Origin: Micromonospora gifhornensis
GTDB lineage: Bacteria; Actinomycetota; Actinomycetes; Mycobacteriales; Micromonosporaceae
DNA: 64,000 nucleotides
Assembly: GCF_016863515.1 (NCBI RefSeq)
Contig: NZ_BOPA01000021.1
Span: 124,001 to 188,000, forward strand
Direction: 5' to 3'
The notes under the pieces were generated by a model. That model was given only the letters and a program-made list of their open reading frames with translations, was not told where the DNA came from and did not search any database. Below are positions 23,960-32,607 of this stretch, piece by piece. The position numbers and the translations under genes are program-made. How positions within the stretch are numbered: the first letter of the stretch is position 1; each line of letters begins with the position of its first letter.

Positions 23960-24753
23960 CTTGCACTTTGGTTTCGGACGAGAGTGAGCAGGGCGGCGTG
24001 TGTCTGCTCGTCGGCAGCTACGACGAGGCCGCCGAGGCCGGTGTGGAGCGGCTTGCCGTCGATGCCGGTGACCACGCAGCCGGCCGCCTGGCACAGTGCG
24101 ATGCCGGCCGCGAAATGCACGTTGTCGCGCAGGTGGCCGTCGGTGATGTAGGCGGCTCGGCGACCGGCGGCGACCCAGGCCACGGCCAGGGTGGTGGAGA
24201 CCACCCGCGGGCGGAAGGTGTCGATGAAGCCCTGGTCGGCGAGCAACCGGGCAGCCGAGAAGACGTCGATGTTGGGAAAGGGCGGGTCGAGATTGACGTC
24301 GACCAGCCTTGACTCGGATGACGGATCGAGTCGCTGGTCCACACCACCGTGACGCACGTACGCACCGGCACCGTCGGTCCAGAACACCTCATGACTGAAC
24401 GGGTCGGCAGAGGCGGCCACGGTGACCTGCTCCCCGACCCGCAGAGCCACGTTCACCGCGGCCAGCATGTTCCTGACCGCGTAGTTCAGGGTTCCGCACA
24501 GCGGATCGACAAACCACACGCGGCCGCTGACACCGGTACCTGTGCGTCCGCTCTCCTCGCCCACGAAAAGATCATTCGGGCGCGCGCTGCGCAGGACGTC
24601 GAGGATCGCCGCCTCCGCCTCGACGTCGGCCGTGGTGGCGAAGTCACCAGCGAACTTCGGGAAGTGCGTCAGCGCCGACCCGTAGTGCGAGCGGACGACC
24701 GCCGCCCCGGCCTGCGCCGCGGCAACGACCAGGTCCGCATCGCTGATCGGCAT
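23944..24753 (-). CDS. Inositol monophosphatase-like protein with altered metal site
   Basis: 269 residues from ATG 24753. The family fold is clear: LFVGEESG (E66, E67) is metal motif A, FVDPLCGTLNY (82-92) stands where the signature is DPIDGTxN, and DNVHFAAGIALCQAAG replaces the WDxAAG motif. The second metal-binding Asp of DPIDGT is Cys86 (TGC codon), so normal Mg2+ catalysis on inositol phosphate or FBP is doubtful; it may be regulatory or use another substrate. The last residues (SRSI) are encoded by the adjacent inverted repeat, so the original C-terminus may have been altered. It has its own unit, after a hairpin that ends the GH9 transcript. Confidence 0.78.
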   Translation of the reverse strand: MPISDADLVVAAAQAGAAVVRSHYGSALTHFPKFAGDFATTADVEAEAAILDVLRSARPNDLFVGEESGRTGTGVSGRVWFVDPLCGTLNYAVRNMLAAVNVALRVGEQVTVAASADPFSHEVFWTDGAGAYVRHGGVDQRLDPSSESRLVDVNLDPPFPNIDVFSAARLLADQGFIDTFRPRVVSTTLAVAWVAAGRRAAYITDGHLRDNVHFAAGIALCQAAGCVVTGIDGKPLHTGLGGLVVAADEQTHAALLTLVRNQSARSRSI

Positions 24754-24801
24754 GCCGGCACCATAGCCGCTGGGATCCCGCCGGCGGATGTGGACGAGGG
24801 C

Positions 24802-24831
24802 GGGGCGGCTCACCGGTCGGTGAGCCGCCCC
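24802..24831 (-). terminator. Terminator of the GH9 gene
   Basis: Perfect 14-base inverted repeat GGGGCGGCTCACCG (24802-24815) and complement (24818-24831) 18 bases after the GH9 stop. The two-base centre would open to a small loop. No T-run. Confidence 0.75.
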
Positions 24832-24848
24832 GACCCACGATGCGTCCG

Positions 24849-27773
24849 TCAGCCGATGGTGCAGGTGTTGCCGTTGAGGGTGAAGCTGGTCGGCCTCGGG
24901 TTGCTGCCGGTGTGGGTGCCGTTGAAGCCGATGCTTGTCGAGGCACCCGGCGCGATGGTGCCGTTGTAGGACATGTTGGTGGCGGTCACCGAGGTGCCGG
25001 TCTGCTGGAAGGTCGCCGACCAGCTCTGGCCGACCCGTTGGCCGCTGTGCGGGAAGGTGAACGCCAGGGTCCAGCCGTTGATCGCCGTGGTGCCGGTGTT
25101 GGCGATGGTGATGTTGGCGGTGAAGCCGGTGCCCCAGTCGTTGGTGCCGTAGGTGATCCGGCAGGGCGAGGTCGGCAGCGGTGCCGACGTCGTCACGGTC
25201 ACCCGGTCCGAGGGCGACGAGGCGTTGCCGGCCGCGTCGATCGCCACCACGTAGAAGTAGTACGTGATGTCCGGCTCCAGGCCGGTCACCTGGTACGTGG
25301 TGCCGGTGACCGTGGCGACCAGAACGTCACCGAGCGCCGGTCCCCGGTAGATCCGATAGCCGGTCACGCCCACGTTGTCGGTCGACGGCGTCCAGTTCAG
25401 GGTCACCCCGGTCGTGGTGATCTGCGAAGCGGTCAACGAGCCGGGCGCGGTGGGTGGCTGGTTGTCCCCGTCGTCGACGGCCGGCACGGTCACGGTCAGC
25501 GTCGGCGAGTGGGACGAGGTGTTGCCGGCCTTGTCCCGAGCCTGCACGTTGATCTCGTAGGTGCGTCCCGGCGACACGCTGAGCACCAGCGAGTTCGTGC
25601 TCGCGGGATACCAGCTGTAGGTGTCGCTGCCGACCACGTGGGTGTTGACGATGTAGACGTCGACACCGCTGCCGCTGTCGGTCGACGGCGCCCAGGTCAG
25701 GCTCACCGAACGGGAGGCGACCGAGGTCGCCACGGGCGTGCCGGGAACGGTCGGCGGTGTGGTGTCCGTACTGGTGGCAGGCTCCTCGCCCCACACCCGC
25801 TGGCCGCCGACGTACAGCGGCACCTTGCGGTTGGGCCCGGCGGTGGCCTGGTACGACGGGTCGTCGCTCGGGTCCCACGCGACACCCTCGGGGACGCCGA
25901 TCTTGAACTGCACCTCCATCCGGTGCTGCGACTGACCGGCCGGCGCGATGGTGTGCCCGGTGCAGTCGACCTCGACGTAATAGAGATCGCCGCTTACGTT
26001 GCGGGCGGAGGTGGGCGCCGGGCAGCCCTGGGTGTAGCCGGGGGTGACCACCACCGGCGACAGGCCGAGGCCGCTGACCCGGAAGTAGTAGCGGAACTTG
26101 GCGTCGGTCAGCGCCCGCGCCGGGAAGGCCGACTTGTTGTAGACGATGGCCTTGATCCCGGTGGCCCGGGTCTCGTTCTGCATGACCGTGGTCTCCACGG
26201 TCAGCTCGTCGATGTCGGGCTGCTCGGCGACCGGGAAGTTGGCCAACGGGGTGCCGCCGTACTCCTGGGTCAGTCGGGCCAGCGCGGAGGTGAAGCCGGC
26301 GTTGTAGTCGGTGGCGACCTCGTTCATCACGTAGTCCGACCGGTTGTCGGTGTACGCGTCGTTCGGCGAGGACGGCCCGCCGACCAGGGCGCCGTAGAGG
26401 GTGTGCCGGGTCTCGGTGGGTACGGTCATGCTGTCCCACCAGGAGCCGTGCGCGGTGCGGTGGTGCGGGTTCTTCGGGGAGTTGGCGCCGAAGCCGATCA
26501 CGTAGCTGGAGTTGCGCGGGTTGTCGCCGAGCGCGTAGTTGATCTGCCGGACGGCGAAGTCCTTGTAGCGGGCCTTGCGGGTCGCGTCGGTGGTCTTGTC
26601 GCTGTAGACCAGGGCGGCGAACGCGGTGTTGGCCGCGTAGCGCAGCGCGCCCCAGGAGTCGAGCACGGCCATCCCGCCGGGCGAGTAGCGCACCCGCTCG
26701 CCGTTGACGCCGACGGTCCAGAAGTCCAGCCAGCGGTTGGCGTCGTCGATGTACTTCTGCTTGCCGGTCAGGTTGGCCAGCAGCACGTACGCCCCGAACT
26801 GCTTGTTGTCCCAGGCCACCGTCCACTTGTAGGAGCGGGTGGTGGTCTGCGGCTCGGTGCCGAGCTTGTCGTACTCGCTCTCGGCCTTGGCCAGGTAGGT
26901 GGCGTCGCCGGTGGCCCGGTACAGCCAGATCGCACCCCAGACCAACTCGTCCTGGTAGCCGCTCCAGGAGCGGTAGAAGCTTGTCGCGTCGGTGATGCAC
27001 TCGTGGTAGTTCTTGCGCACCGTGTCGGCGAAGGTGTAGAGCTGCCGCGCGTGGGTGAGCAGCTTGTCGGCGTACGCGGCATCGGTGGGTCGGAACACCA
27101 TCGAGGAGGCGGCCATCGCCGCCGCCGTCTCCCCGGCCAGGTCCGCGCCGCCACAGCTGGCATCGATCTTGTACGCGGGCCGCGCCATCGGCATCACCTC
27201 GGCCGGGCCCCACCACTTGTGGTCGTCGTCGCCCTTGCCCACCTGCCCGTAGAGCACGTTCGGGGCCGGGTGCGCCTTGACGAAGTAGTCGTTGACGAAC
27301 CGCAGGTTGTTCAGCAGGTGGGTGAGCTGACCGGAGGCGGCGTAGCCGGACCGGTACTCCACCGCACCCCAGGCGAGCATGGTGGTGGTGAACGCCATCG
27401 GGAAGCCGAACTTGACGTGGTCACCGGCGTCGTACCAGCCGCCGGTCAGGTCGAGCCCGACGTCGGAGCCGTCGCGCAGGCCGGAGTCGCCGCGCCAGGA
27501 GACCCGGTTCCAGTCCGGCAGCTTCCCGGACTGCTGCGCCTCGTAGAACAGCAGGGACTTCTGCAGCGCCTCGGCGTAGTTGAAGGCGGGCGCGGCGGCG
27601 CTGGTCGAGGCGTCGCCGGTGGTCGGCGCGGCGACACCGGCCGCCGGTACGCCGAGCACCAGCGCGAGCCCGGTGGCGAGGGCGGTGCCGGCGGTTCGGA
27701 GCCGGCGGGACCAGGGCTGGTGGTGGCCGGGCTCGTCGCCGCGGGCGCGACGCGGCCCTCTGGTGTGGTGCAT
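24849..27773 (-). CDS. GH9 cellulase (processive endoglucanase type), GH9-CBM3c-Fn3-Fn3-CBM2
   Basis: 974 residues from ATG 27773, placed by AGGAG eight bases upstream. Export signal about 1-48 (LRTAGTALATGLALVLGVP). GH9 catalytic domain about 63-515: the DAGDH motif (D115, D118 bind nucleophilic water), HHRTAHGSWWD signature and general acid E485 in NEVATDYNAGF. Then a CBM3c-like module (about 525-680), two fibronectin III repeats (about 695-790 and 795-875, each TxxxxxLxW) and a C-terminal CBM2 (about 880-974, TNDWGTGFTANITIAN). This is the Thermobifida Cel9A (E4) architecture with one extra Fn3. It is secreted and degrades crystalline cellulose to cellotetraose and cellobiose. A CebR box lies 100 bases upstream. 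Confidence 0.95.
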   Translation of the reverse strand: MHHTRGPRRARGDEPGHHQPWSRRLRTAGTALATGLALVLGVPAAGVAAPTTGDASTSAAAPAFNYAEALQKSLLFYEAQQSGKLPDWNRVSWRGDSGLRDGSDVGLDLTGGWYDAGDHVKFGFPMAFTTTMLAWGAVEYRSGYAASGQLTHLLNNLRFVNDYFVKAHPAPNVLYGQVGKGDDDHKWWGPAEVMPMARPAYKIDASCGGADLAGETAAAMAASSMVFRPTDAAYADKLLTHARQLYTFADTVRKNYHECITDATSFYRSWSGYQDELVWGAIWLYRATGDATYLAKAESEYDKLGTEPQTTTRSYKWTVAWDNKQFGAYVLLANLTGKQKYIDDANRWLDFWTVGVNGERVRYSPGGMAVLDSWGALRYAANTAFAALVYSDKTTDATRKARYKDFAVRQINYALGDNPRNSSYVIGFGANSPKNPHHRTAHGSWWDSMTVPTETRHTLYGALVGGPSSPNDAYTDNRSDYVMNEVATDYNAGFTSALARLTQEYGGTPLANFPVAEQPDIDELTVETTVMQNETRATGIKAIVYNKSAFPARALTDAKFRYYFRVSGLGLSPVVVTPGYTQGCPAPTSARNVSGDLYYVEVDCTGHTIAPAGQSQHRMEVQFKIGVPEGVAWDPSDDPSYQATAGPNRKVPLYVGGQRVWGEEPATSTDTTPPTVPGTPVATSVASRSVSLTWAPSTDSGSGVDVYIVNTHVVGSDTYSWYPASTNSLVLSVSPGRTYEINVQARDKAGNTSSHSPTLTVTVPAVDDGDNQPPTAPGSLTASQITTTGVTLNWTPSTDNVGVTGYRIYRGPALGDVLVATVTGTTYQVTGLEPDITYYFYVVAIDAAGNASSPSDRVTVTTSAPLPTSPCRITYGTNDWGTGFTANITIANTGTTAINGWTLAFTFPHSGQRVGQSWSATFQQTGTSVTATNMSYNGTIAPGASTSIGFNGTHTGSNPRPTSFTLNGNTCTIG

Positions 27774-27872
27774 GCGGCTGCTCCTGTCGGTGCGGGGCAG
27801 GCAGCGCCGACGCGTGCCGCGTCGGGATGGACGGCTGCCGGCAAGGTGGCGGAGGATGGGATCCAGCAGGAC

Positions 27873-27886
27873 CGGGAGCGCTCCCA
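27873..27886. promoter_or_regulatory. CebR operator upstream of the GH9 gene
   Basis: CGGGAGCGCTCCCA, one base off the perfect CebR/CelR palindrome TGGGAGCGCTCCCA known from Streptomyces and Thermobifida cellulase genes. It is 100 bases upstream of the GH9 start. Two further copies lie before cebE, and cebR itself is at 32608-33654, so the regulator-target link is well supported, though untested. Confidence 0.85.
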
Positions 27887-28062
27887 TGGATAGGTAGCAA
27901 TGTAATCTGGCACCGACCACTTTGGGAAGGCCGACGCGGAGCCGCGAGCAGCGCCGAGCAGGCCCGGCGTGTTACGCCGACACGCCGTCTTGAGCCCTCG
28001 AATCGTCTCCGTCGTCGCGACAGGAGATCCTCCCGTCCGCCCAGGTCAGACCGTTCACCTGA

Positions 28063-28077
28063 GATCAACACGGGCGG
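28063..28077. repeat. Partial copy of the 910-979 dispersed repeat
   Basis: GATCAACACGGGCGG is identical to 968-982, and GCAAACTT follows nearby, as in the first element's loop. This lies in the 499-base gap 27774-28272. Besides this fragment that gap holds the CebR box and two hairpins (28143-28177 and 28193-28229); no gene was supported. Confidence 0.55.
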
Positions 28078-28142
28078 TCGGCAGGCAAACTTGTGTCATC
28101 CCCCGACCAGGTCGGGAAAGCTCGCTGCATACCAACCACCAG

Positions 28143-28177
28143 AAAACGGCCGCCGGTGTCCCTCCGGCGGCCGTTTT
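28143..28177. terminator. Rho-independent terminator with T-run, plus second hairpin
   Basis: Perfect 14-base stem AAAACGGCCGCCGG (28143-28156) with its complement (28164-28177), ending in TTTTT on the plus strand and TTTT on the minus strand, so it works both ways. A second stem, GAAGGGCAGG (28193-28202) with complement at 28220-28229, is closer to the ACT-GNAT gene. Together they end that minus-strand transcript before the GH9 promoter. Confidence 0.85.
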
Positions 28178-28272
28178 TGTCGTGCCACAGGCGAAGGGCA
28201 GGGCCTCCGCACCGGAAGTCCTGCCCTTCTCACCGTCCTCCGCATCGGAGGTCGGTCGTCTGATTCCCCCGG

Positions 28273-29328
28273 TCAGCCCGCGCTCTCCGCCGGCACCTCG
28301 GCGACCAGGGGCACCGTCACGGTCAGCAGGCCACCGTCCTGCTCGATCGTGGTCGGTCGGTGCAGCCGGCGCAGCGTACGCAGCATCGGCGTGTTGTCGG
28401 CCTGGGTGTGCAGCACCGTGGCCGCGTACCCACTCGACTCGGCCTGCCGGACCAGCCGCCGCAACAGCATCGAACCCAGCCCACGCCGCTGCCAGTCGTC
28501 GCGTACCAGCAGCGCCAACTCGGCCTCGTCGCCCTCGGCGAGCAGGTTCGCCATCGCCACCACCGTCTCCGTCGACGGATCGGCGTCGTTGGTGACCGCG
28601 ACGAGAGTCAGTCCACGGGTCGGCTCCAGCAGCCGCCGCAGCCGCGCCGGTGTCGGCGACGCCGCCCCACCCAGGTAGCGCCGCTGGCGGGTACGGGCCG
28701 AGCAGGCCTCGTGCAGCTCGACCACCGCGGTCAGGTCCTCGGCGACCGCCGGACGGACTGTCAACTCGGCCCCGTCGGGCAGAACGACGGTGATCTGGTC
28801 AGCGCCCCGGCCCGCCGCGGTGGCGCCCAACTCCAGCAACGCCTGGGCTCGCGCGTACTCCGCAGGGGTGAAGCTCGGCGCGGCCCGACGCAGGTGGTAC
28901 GCGCCCCCGTTGGGGTCGGCCAGCAGCATCGTCAGGCCGTCGATCCCACACCGGGCCGCCTCGGACGCCGGGCGCCAGGTCACCTCGTCGGCACCGAGCA
29001 GGGCCCGCAACACCTCCCCGGTCGCGTCCGGGTCACGCACCAACCGGGTCGCCAGAGCGAGCACCCGGGTCGGCTGGTCGACCAGGCCACGCGCCTCGCT
29101 GCGCGCCACCCAGCAGTCCCGCCCCCGACCCCGCTCGACAGCGGCGACGAGGTCCGCCTCGTCGAGGGTGTCCGGCGCGTCGACAAGGAAATCGTCGACG
29201 GCACCGTGCTCGGTGGTGTGCACCTGCACGGTGAGGATGTTGACGCCGCGCAACGCGAGGCTCGCCGTGAGCACCGACAGGTAGCCCGGTCGGTCGTCGA
29301 CGGTGGCCCGAATTCGCCAGAGGGTCAT
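28273..29328 (-). CDS. ACT-domain GNAT acetyltransferase (amino-acid-regulated protein acetyltransferase type)
   Basis: 351 residues. The N-terminal ACT domain (about 1-75: WRIRATVDDRPGYLSVLTAS, LRGVNILTVQVH) is joined to a GNAT domain (about 180-345) with acetyl-CoA loop VRDDWQRRGLGSMLLRRLV. ACT-GNAT fusions in Micromonospora aurantiaca and Streptomyces have been described as protein lysine acetyltransferases controlled allosterically by amino acids (Cys/Arg or Asn), for example acting on acetyl-CoA synthetase. This gene has the same architecture and length. It lies downstream of a second ACT protein, 111 bases apart on the same strand. The effector amino acid cannot be read from sequence. 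Confidence 0.85.
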   Translation of the reverse strand: MTLWRIRATVDDRPGYLSVLTASLALRGVNILTVQVHTTEHGAVDDFLVDAPDTLDEADLVAAVERGRGRDCWVARSEARGLVDQPTRVLALATRLVRDPDATGEVLRALLGADEVTWRPASEAARCGIDGLTMLLADPNGGAYHLRRAAPSFTPAEYARAQALLELGATAAGRGADQITVVLPDGAELTVRPAVAEDLTAVVELHEACSARTRQRRYLGGAASPTPARLRRLLEPTRGLTLVAVTNDADPSTETVVAMANLLAEGDEAELALLVRDDWQRRGLGSMLLRRLVRQAESSGYAATVLHTQADNTPMLRTLRRLHRPTTIEQDGGLLTVTVPLVAEVPAESAG

Positions 29329-29439
29329 TGGTGCCTCCCTTCGCGTACCACCCTCGCGCCCGCCTGTTGCCGGCCGATTGCCCCGCCGTGTCGAGCCGCG
29401 TCCGGCCCTGCGGCGTACGTCACAGCTGGCCAGGGGCGG

Positions 29440-30141
29440 TCACGGCGTGGCGGTGATCGGCGGAACGTCGACCAGGTCCAGCCGGTCGCCGAGGATCACC
29501 GCGCTGGCCCGGACCAGCTGCGCCAGCCGGTCCACCTCGGTGGAGTGGAACGTGGCCGGGGTCAACGACTCGCTGTGCTCGCGGCACACGACCATGACCA
29601 GCCCGGCCCGACCGAACGGCGCGACCGCGAAGTGCCCGCCGTCGCGCATGGTCATCGACCGGGCCCGCAGCGGGGTCACCTCCGGCAGGCACGGCGGCAC
29701 CGGCGTACGCCAGCTGGCGTGCGCGACCGTGGCCCCACCGCCGCCGGTGCGGCTGGCCCAGTCGACGGGCACCACCGCGGCGACCGCCCAGTCGGCGGCG
29801 AGCAGTCCGGGCACCGCGTCGACAAGGGTGGCCAGCCCGTCGGTCGGGTTGGCGGCGACCTGTGCCAACAGTTCGGCGTCCTGGCCGGTGGTGGTGGGCG
29901 CGCCGATCGCCCGCCACACCCCGTCCACCCGGACGCCGGGGATCGCCGCCAGGCCCGCCAGCAGCCGTTCGACCCGAGCGGCGCCGGGCCACACCACGGT
30001 GAAGTCGTCGACCGCGCGCCCGCCGAGCCGTTCCAGCACGACCACCTGGACGATGTCCGCGCCCGACACCCCGAGGGTGCGGGCCACCTGGCCGAGTGTG
30101 CCCGGGCGGTCCGGCAGGGTGACCCGTACGCGCAACAACAT
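29440..30141 (-). CDS. ACT-domain regulatory protein
   Basis: 233 residues from ATG 30141 (GGAGGGG eight bases upstream); the frame extends 17 codons further but without a ribosome site. The N-terminal ACT domain (about 1-72: VRVTLPDRPGTLGQVARTL, GADIVQVVVLERLGG) has the small-molecule-binding DRPG turn. The remainder (about 80-230) resembles a GAF-like or ACT-associated sensing domain. No catalytic motif was seen, so a role as amino-acid sensor is likely. It precedes the ACT-GNAT gene on the same strand and may act with it; both begin with the same type of domain. Divergent from the phosphotransferase gene at 30291. Confidence 0.7.
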   Translation of the reverse strand: MLLRVRVTLPDRPGTLGQVARTLGVSGADIVQVVVLERLGGRAVDDFTVVWPGAARVERLLAGLAAIPGVRVDGVWRAIGAPTTTGQDAELLAQVAANPTDGLATLVDAVPGLLAADWAVAAVVPVDWASRTGGGGATVAHASWRTPVPPCLPEVTPLRARSMTMRDGGHFAVAPFGRAGLVMVVCREHSESLTPATFHSTEVDRLAQLVRASAVILGDRLDLVDVPPITATP

Positions 30142-30290
30142 CTCGAACCCCTCCGCTCGGCGGGCCAGCACCAGGGCCGGCAGGCTGATCACCAGGCTGC
30201 CAGGTGACCATTTCGTCCCTGTTGCGGCGGCATGACCCGAGGGTCAAACCTGACCTTGACAAGCGGTCCGAGCTGCCCTGAACTGTCCGG

Positions 30291-31382
30291 ATGACCGATC
30301 CGGCCACCCGCCACCCGACGCCGGAGCGGCACCGGGACACCGACGGCGACTCCCCCGCCGGTCTGGACCTGGGTCGACTCGGCCGCTACCTGGCCGAACA
30401 CCGACCCGAACTGGCCACCGCCCCGCTGCGGGCCGAGCTGATCACCGGCGGCCGGTCCAACCTGACCTACCTGCTGTGGGCCGGCGGACAGGAGTTGGTG
30501 CTGCGCCGTCCGCCGCTCGGGCACGTGCTGGCCACCGCGCACGACATGGCCCGGGAGTTCCGGGTGATCTCGGCGCTCGCCCCGACCGACGTACCGGTGC
30601 CGGACGCGGTGTTGCTGTGCTCGGACCCGGACGTGCTCGGCGCGCCCTTCTACCTGATGCGACGGGTGCCCGGCGAGGTGTTCCGCAGCCGGCGGCAGAC
30701 CGACCGGCTCACCGCCGCGCAGCGACACGGGCTGGCCATGGCGATGATGGACACCCTCGCGGCCCTGCACACGGTCGAACCGGAGGCGGTCGACCTGGCC
30801 GACTTCGGCCGCCCCGAGGGTTACCTCGCCCGGCAGGTACGCCGCTGGGCCGGGCAGTTGGACCGCTCCCGCAGCCGGCCGCTGCCCGGCATCGACGACC
30901 TGCGCGACCTGCTCGCCACCACCGCACCCGAGGGCCGCAACGCCGGCCGCATCGTGCACGGCGACTACCGCCTGGACAACCTGCTCGCGACTGTCGATCC
31001 GGTGACCGTGGCGGGCGTACTGGACTGGGAGATGGCCACCCTCGGCGACCCGCTGGCCGACCTCGGTCTGCTGCTGACGTACTGGGAGGTGCTCGGCGGC
31101 AGCGACATCGCCGACGGCAACCCGGTCGCCGACGGCCTGGGCCCACGGGCCGGCTTCCCCACCGGCACCGAACTGATCGACCGGTACGTCGACCGCAGCG
31201 CCGTCGACGTCGGCCCGCTGCACTGGCACATCGCCCTCGGTTGCTTCAAGCTCGCGGTGATCTGCGAGGGCATCCACTACCGGTACACCCTCGGGCAGAC
31301 CCTCGGTGAGGGCTTCGACACCATCGGGGACATGGTGGCGCCGCTGGTCACGCACGGACTGAACGCGGTAAGGGAGAGCTGA
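30291..31382 (+). CDS. Aminoglycoside-phosphotransferase-fold kinase, ACAD10/11-associated type
   Basis: 363 residues of the APH/choline-kinase fold. ITGGRSNLTYLLWAGG is the nucleotide-binding loop (about 47-62), catalytic loop IVHGDYRLDNL supplies the Asp base, and VLDWEMATLGDPLADLG provides the metal-binding Asp. The one-base overlap with an acyl-CoA dehydrogenase (ATG inside the stop) mirrors the fused animal ACAD10/11 proteins, in which this kinase phosphorylates 4-hydroxyacyl-CoA so the dehydrogenase partner can finish its degradation. It is therefore most likely a hydroxy-fatty-acid or levulinate-pathway enzyme rather than a resistance gene. Function is by analogy. Confidence 0.82.
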   Translation: MTDPATRHPTPERHRDTDGDSPAGLDLGRLGRYLAEHRPELATAPLRAELITGGRSNLTYLLWAGGQELVLRRPPLGHVLATAHDMAREFRVISALAPTDVPVPDAVLLCSDPDVLGAPFYLMRRVPGEVFRSRRQTDRLTAAQRHGLAMAMMDTLAALHTVEPEAVDLADFGRPEGYLARQVRRWAGQLDRSRSRPLPGIDDLRDLLATTAPEGRNAGRIVHGDYRLDNLLATVDPVTVAGVLDWEMATLGDPLADLGLLLTYWEVLGGSDIADGNPVADGLGPRAGFPTGTELIDRYVDRSAVDVGPLHWHIALGCFKLAVICEGIHYRYTLGQTLGEGFDTIGDMVAPLVTHGLNAVRES

Positions 31383-32599
31383 TGGACTTCGGGTACGACG
31401 CCCGCACCGAGCAGTTGCGCGCGGAGCTGACGGACTTCCTCGACCAGCACGTCCACCCGGCCGAGGCGGTGCACGCGGCGCAGGTGGCCGCCGCCGGTGA
31501 CCCGTGGGTCCGTCCGCCGGTGCTTGCCGAGTTGAAGGCCGAGGCCCGCCGGCGCGGCCTGTGGAACCTCTTCCTGCCCGACCCGCGCTACGGTGCCGGG
31601 CTGACCAACCTCCAGTACGCCCCGCTGGCCGAGCTGACCGGCCGCAGCCCGCATCTCGCCCCGGAGGCGCTCAACTGCGCGGCACCGGACACCGGCAACA
31701 TGGAACTGCTCGCCGAGTTCGGCTCCCCCGCCCAACGGGAACGCTGGCTGGCCCCGCTGTTGGCCGGTGAGATCCGGTCCGCGTTCTGCATGACCGAGCC
31801 GGAGGTGGCCTCCTCCGACGCCACGAACATCGCCACCTCGATCCGCCGCGACGGCGACCACTATGTGATCGACGGACGCAAGTGGTGGTCGTCCGGGGCG
31901 ATGGATCCGGCCTGCGAGCTGTTCATCGTGATGGGCAAGACCGATCCGGGCGCCGAGCGGCACCGGCAGCAGAGCATGGTCCTGGTCCCCCGGGACACCC
32001 CGGGCGTCACGGTCCGCCGAGGCATGACGGTGTACGGCTACAGCGACGGCCCGCACGGCGGGCACGCCGAGATCGACTTCACAGGCGTACGGGTGCCGGT
32101 GGAAAACCTGATCGGCACCGAGGGCACCGGTTTCGCCATCGCCCAGGCCCGCCTCGGCCCCGGCCGGATCCACCACTGCATGCGGCTGGTCGGGATGGCC
32201 GAACGGGCACTGGAACTGCTCTGCCGGCGGGTCACCGAGCGGGTCGCGTTCGGCCGCCCGCTTGCCGAGCAGGGCGTGGTACGCGAGTGGATCGCCGAGT
32301 CCCGGGTCCGCATCGAGCAGGCCCGCCTGCTGGTGCTCAAGACCGCCTGGCTGATGGACACGGTCGGCAACAAGGGCGCGCACACCGAGATCCAGGCAAT
32401 CAAGATCGCCACCCCGGCGATGGCCGAGTGGGTGATCGACAAGGCCGTCCAGGCACACGGCGCCGCCGGGGTCAGTCAGGACACCCCGCTGGCCGCGCTC
32501 TGGGCCCAGGCCCGCACGCTGCGGCTCGCCGACGGCCCCGACGAGGTGCACCGCGCCAGCCTCGCCAGACGCGAACTACGCCGCTGGGCTGCGGACTGA
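31382..32599 (+). CDS. Acyl-CoA dehydrogenase (ACAD10/11-like)
   Basis: 405 residues. Standard ACAD domain order: helical N-terminus (1-120), the beta domain with FCMTEPEVASSDATNI (flavin and substrate contacts; about 138-153), then the C-terminal helical domain with AFGRPLAEQGVVREW and AVQAHGAAGVSQDTPLA. It catalyses alpha-beta desaturation with FAD. ATG 31382 overlaps the kinase stop, so the two are made together. With the kinase it forms the split bacterial counterpart of ACAD11, which processes 4-hydroxy fatty acids. Convergent with cebR (eight-base gap). Confidence 0.9.
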   Translation: MDFGYDARTEQLRAELTDFLDQHVHPAEAVHAAQVAAAGDPWVRPPVLAELKAEARRRGLWNLFLPDPRYGAGLTNLQYAPLAELTGRSPHLAPEALNCAAPDTGNMELLAEFGSPAQRERWLAPLLAGEIRSAFCMTEPEVASSDATNIATSIRRDGDHYVIDGRKWWSSGAMDPACELFIVMGKTDPGAERHRQQSMVLVPRDTPGVTVRRGMTVYGYSDGPHGGHAEIDFTGVRVPVENLIGTEGTGFAIAQARLGPGRIHHCMRLVGMAERALELLCRRVTERVAFGRPLAEQGVVREWIAESRVRIEQARLLVLKTAWLMDTVGNKGAHTEIQAIKIATPAMAEWVIDKAVQAHGAAGVSQDTPLAALWAQARTLRLADGPDEVHRASLARRELRRWAAD

Positions 32600-32607
32600 A
32601 GCGCTGG

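Noticed and set aside
30291..31382. Aminoglycoside resistance kinase
   Set aside because: The fold is APH-like, but the one-base overlap with an acyl-CoA dehydrogenase fits the ACAD10/11-type lipid pathway instead.
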